Both the position numbers and the translations under genes were made by a program. The notes beneath the pieces are model-generated. The model did no database searches and was not told the DNA's origin. It saw only the letters and a program-made list of their open reading frames with translations. Shown here in pieces: positions 11,791 to 22,252 of a stretch of DNA of 64,000 bases. Source of the DNA: Sesamum alatum. Lineage: Eukaryota; Streptophyta; Magnoliopsida; Lamiales; Pedaliaceae. Positions within the stretch are counted from its first letter, which is position 1; each line of letters opens with the position of its first letter. The stretch spans positions 1,984,001 to 2,048,000 of the forward strand of contig JACGWO010000010.1 of the NCBI GenBank assembly GCA_034509735.1. The letters run 5' to 3'.

Positions 11791-14055
11791 ATGTTCAGAC
11801 AATCTTCTCACGGCCCTCAGCGGTATCAGAGAAATAAAGGAATCAAAGTGAAGCATGTGCTGCAGATATGTTTGCTGCTAGGAGTTTGCATCTGGCTGCT
11901 TTATCAGGTGCAGCACTCCCGTGACAAGAAGGCAGCCGTAGAGAGCACGAGAGTTTCAGGAAAGATCGAGGGTGGGAGTGATGGTATCAAGTTGGGGAGA
12001 AAGGATCTCCAGCCCAGGATAGAGAAAGAGGATGCTGAAGATGAGAAGGAGAAAGAGGATCAACGGGAGGAAAGAGCCCCTTTCGATGATGAAAACAAGC
12101 CGGTAGATCGGGTGCAAGAAGAAGAAAAAACGGAGGAAGAAAGTGAGCGTAGAGAAAATTCTGTGGATGGGGTAAGGGAGACGGAAGAGAGTAAGGAGAA
12201 TGAAACCAAAGACGACGAAAATGGTAATAAGGAAAGTAATGAGGTGGCTGAAACCAGTGAGGATAAGACTGGTGGTGAAGAGAAGGAAAAACCGGTGGAA
12301 ACTGGTGAAAGAAGTGAAGGAGAGGAAGGTGGAGAGAGAGGTGAAGAGCCTAAAGAGAAAGAAAGTGAGGGGAACGAGTCTGTTGAGCAGGATGTGAAAG
12401 AAGAGAAGGGAGAAGGTGGTGAAAATGAAGGTGTGCATGCTGAAGTGAAGGGAAATGAAGATAATGGCAGTAACGAAGGGGATAACAAAGAGAATAAAAG
12501 TGAAGAAACGATAGAAGGGAACGGGAGCAAAGAGAACGTGAATGAAGAAACGAGCGTGGAGAATGAGAGCGTGGAGAACAAGAGTGAAGAAAGTACAGGA
12601 GGAGATAATGAAAGCAAAGAGAACAGAAGTGAAGAAACAACAGGAGAAAATGTGAACAAGGAGAACATGAGTGTAGAGACGACAGGAGAAAATGAGAGCA
12701 AAGGTGAAGAAACGACTGGAGAAAACGAGAGCAAAGGTGAAGAAACGACAGGAGAGAAACAGAACAAAAGTGAAGAAGTAACGGGAGAGAACGAGAACAA
12801 AGAGACCAAAAGTGAAGAAGTAACAGGAGAGAATGAGAACAAAGAGAACAAAAGTGAAGAAGTAACAGGAGAGAATGAGAACAAAGAGACCAAAAGTGAA
12901 GAAGTAGCAGCAGAGAATGAGAACAAAGAAGTAACAGGAGAGAATGAGAACAAAGAGAACAAAAGTGAAGAAGCATTGGGTGAAAATGAGAAGAGCAAAA
13001 ACCAAAATGAAGTTAAGGAAGAGAAGGAGAAGAAGGAGAACGGAAGTGAAACTTCAGAGCAGAAGCCGACAGAAGATCAGGGAGTTGTAGAAAACGAAGT
13101 CAAGCAAGAGAAGAATGATGGTGGGGAGGAGAGCAATGGAAAGGATGGAGAAGGTAGCAAAGAGCAGGTGGACAATAACAAAGTCGAGAAGCAGAAAGAT
13201 GGTTCAATGGAAAACTCAAGCTCGTCAGAGGGCGAGACCCAAGGCAGAACCGATGAAACTAATGAGGGTGTGAAGGAAGAAAATAGTGTGGGAGAAAGCA
13301 TCTCTGGTGACACAGTTCAGAATTCGCAAAACATAACAGCGGAGAAAGTTAGTCTGGCTAATTTGAATGGGGAGGAAAAGACAAGTAACGAGAAACAGAA
13401 CGAGTCTGAGGAAAATAGTGGAAGTAATTCTGAATCAACGAATGCGAATGAGGAAAATAGTTCTTCAAATGTGGTAGCTGCTGAAGGTGCAGAGTCTGGG
13501 CATGATCATGATTCTTCAGCAGGAACAACTGGAGCCGATGAACACAAGCATGATGTTAACGATAACTCTTCCAATGATTCCACTCAAAGCCAAGACAACG
13601 CTTCAGGCGACATTGTCCCAAACGAGCAGAAAGAAAAACCTGATACCACTGCTGAGAAATCAGATTCAAATTCAACAAGTGGGAACGTGGAAGTGGAGAA
13701 TGGGGGCTCGGACGACTCTACTAATAACATCCAATCTGGTGCAGTAGATGAGCAAAAAGTTGAATCTGGAGGTGCGGACAACAACTCTGCAACTTCAGCT
13801 GAAACAGAGAGCAACTCAACTGAGAACCAGAAGACTGATGATGATTCTGGAACAGATGGGAAATCAGCTTCCTTCAACGACGTTAATGGTACTGATGCTG
13901 GCGAAAATAGATCAGAAAATTCTTCTGAGACTTCGCAACAAGATCACATTGATTCATCCACTTCACTTCTTCAAGAAGTGAAAGAAGCTCGTACGGACCT
14001 GGATACCCTTCCGGATACAGGCGGAGATAACGGTCATGATGCAACTGCCAAGTGA
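11791..14055 (+). CDS. Glu-rich single-pass membrane protein of unknown function
   Basis: A 754-residue protein in one coding exon. Residues 1-22 are basic (RNKGIKVKH), and residues 23-40 (VLQICLLLGVCIWLLYQV) form one membrane anchor. The remainder is a long, very acidic, low-complexity tail made mainly of Glu, Lys, Asn, Ser and Gly. The basic segment before the anchor suggests a type II signal anchor with the tail on the far side of the membrane. Residues about 270-410 are tandem variants of a 13-residue unit like EEVTGENENKENK. The C-terminal third is richer in Ser, Asn and Asp and has a GHDHDSS patch. No enzyme domain is visible. I recall similar plant proteins with a conserved anchor and variable acidic tail (Arabidopsis At4g37820 and At2g22795 kinds), whose function is unknown. 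The reading frame is intact, and the conserved anchor supports the start. Confidence 0.85.
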   Translation: MFRQSSHGPQRYQRNKGIKVKHVLQICLLLGVCIWLLYQVQHSRDKKAAVESTRVSGKIEGGSDGIKLGRKDLQPRIEKEDAEDEKEKEDQREERAPFDDENKPVDRVQEEEKTEEESERRENSVDGVRETEESKENETKDDENGNKESNEVAETSEDKTGGEEKEKPVETGERSEGEEGGERGEEPKEKESEGNESVEQDVKEEKGEGGENEGVHAEVKGNEDNGSNEGDNKENKSEETIEGNGSKENVNEETSVENESVENKSEESTGGDNESKENRSEETTGENVNKENMSVETTGENESKGEETTGENESKGEETTGEKQNKSEEVTGENENKETKSEEVTGENENKENKSEEVTGENENKETKSEEVAAENENKEVTGENENKENKSEEALGENEKSKNQNEVKEEKEKKENGSETSEQKPTEDQGVVENEVKQEKNDGGEESNGKDGEGSKEQVDNNKVEKQKDGSMENSSSSEGETQGRTDETNEGVKEENSVGESISGDTVQNSQNITAEKVSLANLNGEEKTSNEKQNESEENSGSNSESTNANEENSSSNVVAAEGAESGHDHDSSAGTTGADEHKHDVNDNSSNDSTQSQDNASGDIVPNEQKEKPDTTAEKSDSNSTSGNVEVENGGSDDSTNNIQSGAVDEQKVESGGADNNSATSAETESNSTENQKTDDDSGTDGKSASFNDVNGTDAGENRSENSSETSQQDHIDSSTSLLQEVKEARTDLDTLPDTGGDNGHDATAK
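12600..12995 (+). repeat. Coding minisatellite inside the acidic protein
   Basis: Imperfect tandem copies of a roughly 39-base unit, such as gaagtaacaggagagaatga followed by gaacaaagagaccaaaagt, encode variants of EEVTGENENKETKS. At least five near-identical units lie between 12770 and 12980, and more divergent ones precede them. Units keep the frame, and one shortened unit is seen near 12900-12945. The array probably varies in copy number among individuals. The strong purine bias also creates long meaningless open frames on the opposite strand. Confidence 0.85.
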
Positions 14056-14512
14056 AAGTTGTCATGAATGATTTGTAGTTACAAAGGTTTTTGCTTTACA
14101 TTCTTTCTGCTATTCACTCCTATTTTCACTTGCAAAGGCAAATGTGATAGTACTGAACTTGATCATATCTTGCCGCTAAGCCTCATCAAGCAGCATAGAA
14201 TATGGCAGGCATAGTCTCAAATGTGAAACTTTACAAGTGTTGATTGATTCTTATCTCTAGTTTTTGAAGTACATCAATTGGTAACCTCAGTAGTCCTCTT
14301 TTGCAGTTTATGCTTTAACTCTCATTATAGCTTCATATCTAAAATTTGCCAAGCCCATATTTGCTTGTCTTCTGTGAAAACAAATGGTCTTAGAATTTAC
14401 ACTATCATAAAGTGTCTTTTTTCCAGTTCTAATAAAATTTGCACAACAATTATATTTGATCAGCGCAACCAGTTACACGAAACCTAGGAATTCAGAGTAG
14501 AATTCTATTAGG
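14056..14512. other. 3' flank of the acidic membrane-protein gene
   Basis: This should hold the 3'UTR and polyadenylation region, but no single signal can be singled out. No further gene is seen. Confidence 0.4.
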
Positions 14513-14701
14513 TTTTGGATGGAAGAATTGGATTTCAAATCTTTAATAACAAATTCTTTAAATTGTTTGGATAAATTCGAATATAAGAGATTTTAATTTC
14601 TTTAATTTTAATTTTGAACTATTTTTTATTGAATATTAATAGATTTCAAATTCTTTTAAAAATGGAAGACATTTGAAATTTTTTTCAATTCAAACACATC
14701 C
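14513..14701. mobile_element. Short AT-rich MITE at the edge of the tandem array
   Basis: The left end, ttttggatggaagaattggatttcaaat, is an imperfect inverse of the right end atttgaaatttttttcaattcaaacacatcc. The middle is almost all A/T. The layout matches common short plant MITEs with GGATTTSAAATCC-like ends. The right end is reused as the first part of each 117-base repeat that follows. A related stretch with the same motifs lies at about 32600-32785. No clear target duplication was found. Confidence 0.4.
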
Positions 14702-15255
14702 TTAGATTCTTTTTATTTTCCGCCCATCATTTCTGCTTTGAATCAAGAACTGTGTCAGTGTGTGGTATCGGCAATGTATAGAAACCCATTTGAAATTTTT
14801 TTCAATTCAAACACATCCTTAGATTCTTTTTATTTTCCGCCCATCATTTCTGCTTTGAATCAAGAACTGTGTCAGTGTGTGGTATCGGCAATGTATAGAA
14901 ACCCATTTGAAATTTTTTTCAATTCAAACACATCCTTAGATTCTTTTTATTTTCCGCCCATCATTTCTGCTTTGAATCAAGAACTGTGTCAGTGTGTGGT
15001 ATCGGCAATGTATAGAAACCCATTTGAAATTTTTTTCAATTCAAACACATCCTTAGATTCTTTTTATTTTCCGCCCATCATTTCTGCTTTGAATCAAGAA
15101 CTGTGTCAGTGTGTAGTATCGGCAATGTATAGAAATCCATTTGAAATTTTTTTCAATTCAAACACATCCTTAGATTCTTTTTATTTTCCGCCCATCATTT
15201 CTGCTTTGAATCAAGAACTGTGTCAGTGTGTGGTATCGGCAATGTATAGAAACCC
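14671..15255 (+). repeat. Five-copy tandem repeat, 117-bp unit
   Basis: Units start at 14671, 14788, 14905, 15022 and 15139, each exactly 117 bases and nearly identical; the fourth unit has gtagtatc for gtggtatc and then aaatcc for aaaccc. Each begins with atttgaaatttttttcaatt and ends with ggcaatgtatagaaaccc. Because 117 is 39 codons and one frame lacks stops, a 188-codon open frame (14738-15304) runs through the array. It lacks an ATG, since it starts at TTG, and looks accidental. The near identity points to recent amplification. Confidence 0.97.
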
Positions 15256-16116
15256 AGATGTTATGTTTGATTTTATTTTTGTAGTGTCTTGTTTTGTTTT
15301 GTGAAAATAGAGAGAGAAAAACAAAAATAAATGTGTGTTGAAAATATAGTATATAGTTGAATTTATTTTTTGAGTTAATTTTAAATAATATAAAAAAATA
15401 TATTGTATGTATTGTATTTTATATTGAAAGACAAAAAAAATTATTCATTATCAAATCACGTCTCTTTTATACATTTTTATAAATATATGTATATAATAAT
15501 ATTTGTTTGTTTGTAAGACTATTAAATTATATAATATATTATTATATGGGGAATTGAGCCAAAACACCCAGTAAAAAGTGTTTTGGGAATAAGTCATGTT
15601 TGGTTTCGTTTCCGGCCATCTCAAAGATGGGCTAAAAATGAAACCAAACATGGTGAGAGATTTCACGCATCTATCGTGTACTACAATTTTATGGGCCTCA
15701 TCATCCCGTACACATCTCTTTTACCTGAAAATAATCATTCCCTGATTAGATAAAGACAGTTGTTGAAAACTGAATTTCAATAAGCTACAATATAATTATC
15801 AAAATAAGAAAAACAGCTGGAATAAGAAATTCAAGTAAAATGCTGAGAAATTGTAGCCTCAACATGGGCGCATTGGGAAAGCCCCCGATATATTCCTCAA
15901 ACTTTTATTTTGCGGATGGAACGACAAAAAGAAGTACAGCGAAACATAAGGTGAAAAACATCCACACTGCATTCCAGAGTCTGATTCCAAAGACTGACAG
16001 CAAGATATGCTGCAAGGAATTACAGCAAATCTTATAATCACAAGTTCATATTTTGCAGAAGCAAACTAAAAACACCAGTTATATCTTGAGCTTTCACATT
16101 GGACAACCTAGAAGAT
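15256..16116. other. 3' flank of COX6a and intergenic DNA
   Basis: The part next to 16117 is the expected 3'UTR of the leftward-reading COX6a gene. A moderately GC-rich patch at about 15840-16110 may be exonic 3'UTR. The rest is AT-rich. A stretch near 15550-15660 carries a short inverted match (catgtttggtttcgtttc / gaaaccaaacatg), which could be a small hairpin or MITE remnant. Confidence 0.4.
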
Positions 16117-18974
16117 TCAATGATGCTTGACCTCAAAAAGACCATCTGGACCTGCAAGAAAAAATCCAAGTTAATATAACTAAACTACTAAGGAATTAGA
16201 AGTAAAAATGTCATACAAGATAGACAGATTTTAAACGGATGCACGTTATTGTTCCCAAGGCAGTGCTTGTTCAAGGATTTTAAGCACACTACTACACCAT
16301 CAATCTACGAGTTGGAAAACATATTTACACACGTTGTCTCATAAACTCTGCAGGAGAAGCGTTCATACGAAACTACACATTATTTAGTCTGGTTGCCTAG
16401 TTACATACTAAGGAAGAATAATCATCTCATGGTCCTTGCTTATGAGTCAGGTTTATGCATTGGCTTTACTATTAGAACCACTTGTTTTTGCATTAAATAG
16501 GAAAGAAATGCAATTAAAGGAACTGAGGAGCTACAAAGCAAAAATAATAAAATTCATGCAAGATAGAGAGTACAAATCCTCGCTTCAGAACTCTCAATTG
16601 ACTAAAATCAGCCCACTCAGGTACTACTTACAATTTATTAGATTATGATGATTAGAATGTAAGTAAACAAGTCAATTAGTAATAAATTCAATAAAGATTG
16701 TGGGGCCAAATTTGTATTTTGGATTGAGATGCCAAACCGCCTAGCAGGACTGTATAAGCGATTCTGCCTCAAAAACTAGTACATAGATTAAAGAGACATT
16801 AAGAGATCCTACTTCAGTAATTATAAAGTAGACTAAAGGAATTCTACCTCACAACAATAAGTAGATGGATCAAAGGGCAACCCTAGAGTCATACTTATTG
16901 TAAGTAGCTGAGAACAATGAGCATAACTAGGCTTGTAAATATTATGAACCAAGTACTTAAAAACTAATAAATTAACCCCAAGCGAAGTACTCAAATTAGT
17001 TGGCATGATTCTGAAAAGTTCTCATTTAATATCCAACACCAATTACATATGATATCCACAATCAGAATCAGCTGCAAGTAACTGATTCAAAACACCATAT
17101 AAACCCTCGAAAGCATCCAAGAGCATAATATTGAAACACTTAAATCCTTAATCTGGAAAATCCTCTTTTGTATTTTCTATCCAAATAGTTGGCATGATTC
17201 TGAAAAGTTCCTTCTCAATGTAATGCAAGCCGGAAGCAGTCAAGCAAACATTGAAATCATAAACTTTGTCTAGTTGATATGAGGTCATAACGAGTTCACC
17301 GCTATGAGAATAAGGTTGCTTACAAGTTGAGCCTCCTTAGACCATGCAATCAGGTGCCTATGGGACTAGGTTTGGCAAGCAGAAACATTTCTGAGGAGTT
17401 GAAGACAAGTTTTTTTCCCATAATGATAGCAAAAGCTTAACCAACTTTTCATTACTTCTTCAAAACCAGATCACTGTGTGCTAGTTTTTACCCAAAACTA
17501 AAGCCTCAAAATTTTCAAAGATGACGATAGCATAAAATTTCATTGATGTTGCATTTAAACAAACTTTAAGATGCAGAAAGGAGAATGTGAGACAAGCATA
17601 TTAGTAATCATACAGGAAATATTTAGTTTCACGAATTCAATTTTGCCAATCCATGCCTTGAATGAATATATACTAAACATTCAATTCAAGAAATACTTCT
17701 TGCAGTTAATAGGATTTGCAGCCAAAGCAACTGCACTGTTTTGGAAAGCATAAATGTTCGTTATATTAACAGCACCAACATGTTTATCAAAGTTGATTAT
17801 GATTCAAATTAAGTAATGTCATGGAAAACTTAGTTGAGCTTTAGTAATGCAAGGACTGGAGCTCCCGCAGACAGATTCAGGCGTCTCAGATGTTCTCCTT
17901 TATATTAAAGTCATCAACACATTTTATTCTAATCAAATACCGAGCACCATGTCTTTTCTTCTTTACCTTGTTAAGAGATTGAATCTTCCAAAACCTCTAA
18001 CCGAACATAATCTGACATCCCTTACGACCAGCAAGTAAAAGTGATCCAAATTATTGTCACCAGAAAGACTTTAATGTTAAGCTTCAACCATACTCTTAAT
18101 TATTCAAAAACTAGCGATAGCACACGTACATTGGCCGCTAATCAAAGCACATTGCACAAAATAAGTTAAGACAAGAACTGATGAAGTCTGATAAGACTAA
18201 AGTATACAAAAAGGTTAGAGTAACATCCTAACAAACTTACCCCATGGAAACTCCTTATTGCGGATATGCAAGTACGGATATGCCTGCAATGCAAAGTTAA
18301 AATTATATCAGATACAATGACTATTCTCCACAAGATTCAGAATCTTGCCATTCATTCTTGAAAGTAACGCTTATACACAGACTTCAAACAAAGTAAAAAA
18401 CAAAAAATTCCAGGGATTCATCAAAGAAAAACAGAAAAAGAAAATATCTTACTGGAGGTTCATCATGGTGCGGGTGACCCTTGGAGAGGTTATAGATGGC
18501 GAGAATAGAGCATGCTGCTATTCCAAGATATGTTATCTTCTCCCACTTGGCAGCCTCAGCTACACATAACAAGAAAAAAACGGAATAAGAAAAAAACAAA
18601 ACAGATCTACCCAGGATTTCAATCAAAACCTCACAGTTAAGTCAAATACCCAACCAGCAACACCACTAAGTGTATACAAGCTACAGAAACATTAAATGCA
18701 GTTAAAACCCTAGAACGGAGATCTTCACAATTGAAAATGTAAATAAACTTGCACAGACAAAATAAAGTTCGGATTTTGAATAAGTTCTATGCTACGATTT
18801 AATTCCAGTAAAAGATGAATCTTCCATTCTTTCGGACATACATAATCACATACCAGCTTCATCATGATGGGAGGAAGAGGCAAAGGAGCGCCTGGAAGCT
18901 GGGGAAACTCGTGGAGCAGACGCGCGACCGCGGAGGGCGGAGCGCAGGCCAGATCTCACAATCGCCGTTGCCAT
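16117..18974 (-). CDS. COX6A: Cytochrome c oxidase subunit 6a, mitochondrial (four exons)
   Basis: Exons in reading order are 18854-18974, 18453-18559, 18241-18283 and 16117-16151. All junctions are GT-AG, and the lengths of 121, 107, 43 and 35 bases join to 102 codons, giving 101 residues. The protein starts MATAIVRSGLRSALRGR, an Arg/Ala/Ser mitochondrial presequence to about residue 33. One membrane helix follows (about 49-66, KITYLGIAACSILAIYNL). It then has the hallmark matrix/intermembrane segment DEPPAYPYLHIRNKEFPWG and ends GLFEVKHH. COX6a is a small nuclear-coded subunit of respiratory complex IV in the inner membrane. Codons split across exons 1/2 (Ala41) and 3/4 (Gly91) restore conserved residues, which supports the borders. 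The last intron is 2.1 kb and leaves only eleven codons and the stop in exon 4. A GA run (18978-18999 as TC) lies just before the start codon in the leader. Confidence 0.93.
16152..18240 (-). other. Long third intron of COX6a
   Basis: A 2.1-kb intron between the codons for TrpGly and GlyPro, with donor gtaagtttgt at 18240 and acceptor ttcttgcag ending at 16152. A direct repeat, about 25 bases long (tagttggcatgattctgaaaagttc at 16997-17021 and at 17187-17211), lies in its middle. No nested gene, snoRNA or miRNA precursor could be recognised. Confidence 0.7.
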
Positions 18975-18977
18975 ACC

Positions 18978-18980
18978 GCG

Positions 18981-19002
<22 letters not shown>
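18978..19002. repeat. CT/GT microsatellite in the COX6a leader
   Basis: A run of about ten CT units followed by TG units on the plus strand, directly upstream of the COX6a ATG. Read on the gene strand it is CA then GA. GA-rich leaders are common in plant housekeeping genes. The tract ends four bases before the start codon. Confidence 0.8.
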
Positions 19003-19011
<9 letters not shown>

Positions 19012-19355
19012 TTTGACTGCCGATTGAATTGAGCAAAATGAGGTTACTGGTAGTCTCTACAGTAATTATTTCAGCAGTGGCGAAGGGTAACACGATTATG
19101 GCGTTGAAAACTAAAGTCGTGGGAGGTGCCAAGTGACGAATTCTCGGGAAAGTGTCAATCTCGAACAAAAGAAATTTCTCAGTTACATCAGTGAAAAGGG
19201 AGAATTGCATTGCCCTCCCCTCAACTTCACTTATTAGCAAATATCCCCCACGCATTTTAAAAACTGGCATGGATAACCCCTCTATCGAATGCCGTCATTT
19301 TCCCTGTCATATCTTAAGAAATTCTACAACTTCATACTTTGAACTATATACTGAT

Positions 19356-20228
19356 TAGGGGTGTGCATTTTGGTTAAAAAAATCGAATCAAACCAAAAAT
19401 TCAGTTAATCAAATTTTCGGTTCGAAAATTTATAAAACCGAACCGAAGTACAAACTTCGGTTTGATTTTCAAACCGAAAATAATAATTTAAAAAAAAATT
19501 GCCTTTTAGTTTAAATTCACAGTCAAATAAGACTACAATTTCATTTTCATTTTCATTTTCATTTTCACATAATTTCAACACGACATTTCAGCATTATCAA
19601 ATTTTATTTCATAATTTCAGCATTAAAATTCAGAAAGAAGAAACAGAGGTAAACGAATTTGTGGGTAGAAAGACTCTATTGACTACTCAAATTTCAGCAC
19701 TAAATTTCGGCATTATCAGATTTCATTTCATAATTTCAATACTCAAATTCACATAATTTCAACAGAATCAACACTCAAAACTCACCTAGTCGGTCCTCTC
19801 GTCGTCGCGGTCACAGTCGGCCTCTCTCACCGGCGCCAGCGCCATCACCATCGTCAACTCGTCTCTCTCTCGTCGCCCATGAAGAAGAAGAACCCAAACC
19901 CACCCAAAATCTGAATCTGAAGTCAAAATGAAAGAGGAGAAAGACTCTGCTCTGGTGACTACTTTCTTTTGATTTAAATTAGCATTAAAAAAAATTATGT
20001 AATATATTATATATTATTAAATATTAATATTATATATTTTTTTAAAAAAATCAAATTTCGGTTCGGTTCGGTGAACCGAACAATTTCGGTCGAATCGAAC
20101 CAAAAACCAAATTTTTAAAAAATTTATAACCGAAAATCGAATCGAATTTTTCAGTTTGGTTTTCGGTTGAAAGCGAATTTTCAGTTCAGTCGATTTTTTT
20201 TGGTTCGATCGGTTTTTGCACACCCCTA
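19356..20228. mobile_element. hAT-type MITE with perfect 12-bp terminal inverted repeats
   Basis: The element starts TAGGGGTGTGCA and ends TGCACACCCCTA, a perfect 12-base inverted repeat. It is flanked by atactgat (19348-19355) and aaactgat (20229-20236), an 8-base target duplication with one mismatch, as made by hAT transposases. Its subterminal parts are dense in CGGTTCGGTT/AACCGAACC motifs in both orientations. The inner 400 bases include a GC-richer patch near 19780-19900 of unknown origin. No transposase is present, so it is non-autonomous. It sits about 380 bases upstream of the COX6a start codon. Confidence 0.88.
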
Positions 20229-20236
20229 AAACTGAT

Positions 20237-22252
20237 CCTGAGTTGGAGTTGAGTCGAATAGATCCTGGAACTTGTGGGGGGATCGGCTAGTATGGTACTC
20301 TTAATGAATCTTGCATTCGACCATAATATTGTACTACATAAAGACAAGACACATCAAATTTTATGAGTGATATCTATCTAAAAAAATTAGGTCATGTTTA
20401 CGACATGTTACTGGTAGAAATTGTTCGTTTTGCCTATTTTTCTTACAAATTTCTAAACAACCTTGTCAGGTTTAATACATCCGACACCCTTTTTGACTTG
20501 TGTTATTCTCTTTCCATTTCTATTTATTCTCTTATACGATATTTAAGGTACGATCCCGATAATTATTTTTCTCTAAATGTTCATCTTCTTTGTTATTTAT
20601 TTAAAAAATATCCTTCAAAATAATAGTGAACAATAATTTTCTCATGGACCAATGGATAGAAACAAAGAAATCATACTTTCTTAAATTTCATCCTGAATCG
20701 TTTGATTCTAAAACTTGAAATGATAACTTATCCAAAATATTGTTTACATATAGCTGTGATGGTTCGCTCTTCTCCGTACGGCTGAATTGAAATACAGCTA
20801 GGGCCCAAGATGAGTCAATTAAGTGGCCTCACGAGTGAGATTGAATTCAACCCAACCCGAGGCTAATTTTGAGCCCAAATTTAATACTCGATGAACAAAA
20901 ATTCAAATCAGCTCGAAACTTGATTATACTTGATATGCATCGAGGTCCAACAACACCATAAAATATTGAGGAATTTTTACAAAATCCCAAGATTTAGGAG
21001 GATTAACTTGCAATGAGGGGTTGGCCCTTTAATGTTTAAGTCAATAATAATTTTACTGAATAAAATAACGAGAAAACTTGAATTCAAGTGAGAATAATGG
21101 TGAAATATTATTGTAAAGTAATAAATCGTGTTAAGTGAGTTTGAAATAGCTTAGAAGTAAGGAGAAAATAAGTGAGCGTGTAGTTGAAAAGTGGAGAAAT
21201 TATTACTTGACACAATGACTGCACAAAGAGTCATTTTGTAGGAGCTCATGGAGTCGATTCCGAAGGAGTTTTGTTGAGTTCCATAAGGTATTAGAAAGCC
21301 ACGAGAGTCAGCTATCTTCTCCAACAAACTGCATAGGATTTGGATAAGTATTGACTGAGATAAAGACCATTTTACTAAATCTAGTCATATCTGCCACTTT
21401 TTTTGGGAAGCAGTTACTTGTTGAGTTAAATTCGAATTCCAACCGGGACTTTGAGAATCTGGTTGAAATCTTTTAATATGATGTGTCCTCACGTATTCGC
21501 CACATGTATGACGTGGAATCCCTGATATATAATGACTAAGCTTGTTGTACGGGGCTTCTTCTTAGGCCTATCAAATTAGTGAATACAATGTGGCCTTATG
21601 CGTAAGAATCCTTGCTTTGGACAGATAGCTTGGCCTATTGTGCTGTTTGGTTGGGGGTCCACCTCATTACCCTTAAGCTTATGAGATGGATATTTGAGGG
21701 GGCATCAATACTAGTTCTTAAAAATCGGATTAAATTTTCTATTGAAATTCATATTGTATCTTTATTTCATTTCGCACGCATACACATGTCAGGTGTATAA
21801 AGTCTTTTTTTAGATAAAATTTATGATGTAATCTTTATACACGTGATGTGTATATGTGAAGTGAAATATAAGCTAGAATGAGGATTGCATTAGGAAAATC
21901 CATTCGATTTAAAAGCTAGATTTTAGTTTGACTAATTTGTTGCTGATCGAATATTACAAAAGCTTATTTTTACTTCTCATGTTGAAAATATGAACAATTT
22001 TGTTGGAGCCCAATTTCCAATGAATTATTTACATGTAATGAAATTGACCTAAACCATACAAAAGAACACTGGGGGAGAAAAAATGGAATTGAATTATATT
22101 TTATGGAGAAAATTCCGAGTTAGAAAATGCAAAATAAGAGCCTATTTCGTTCGCTAAAAAAAATAAAACATAAAATATTAGTGGCTACTCTATTTTTTTC
22201 TTTTTTTTAAAAAAAAAAAAGTCGAGAGAAAGAAGAAGCTATGAGTATTATG
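20237..22252. other. Intergenic DNA between the hAT element and the SMI1-domain gene
   Basis: No coding region is recognised; the longest open frame is 86 codons with no motif. The right end should hold the 3'UTR of the SMI1-domain gene, which reads leftward. A short A-run occurs at about 22209-22220. No RNA gene or clear transposon border was found. Confidence 0.4.

Noticed and set aside
11956..13005. Open frames of 349, 312 and 208 codons on the minus strand opposite the acidic protein
   Set aside because: They are rich in Phe, Leu, Ser and Cys only because GAA/GAG repeats read in reverse as TTC/CTC. They lack domains, and the plus-strand frame explains the bias.
14671..15255. CRISPR-like regular repeats
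   Set aside because: The repeats are head-to-tail without unique spacers, and the DNA is plant nuclear.
14738..15304. A 188-codon open frame through the 117-bp array
   Set aside because: It begins at TTG, repeats one 39-residue unit and remains open only because the unit is divisible by three. No membrane, signal or domain pattern supports a protein.
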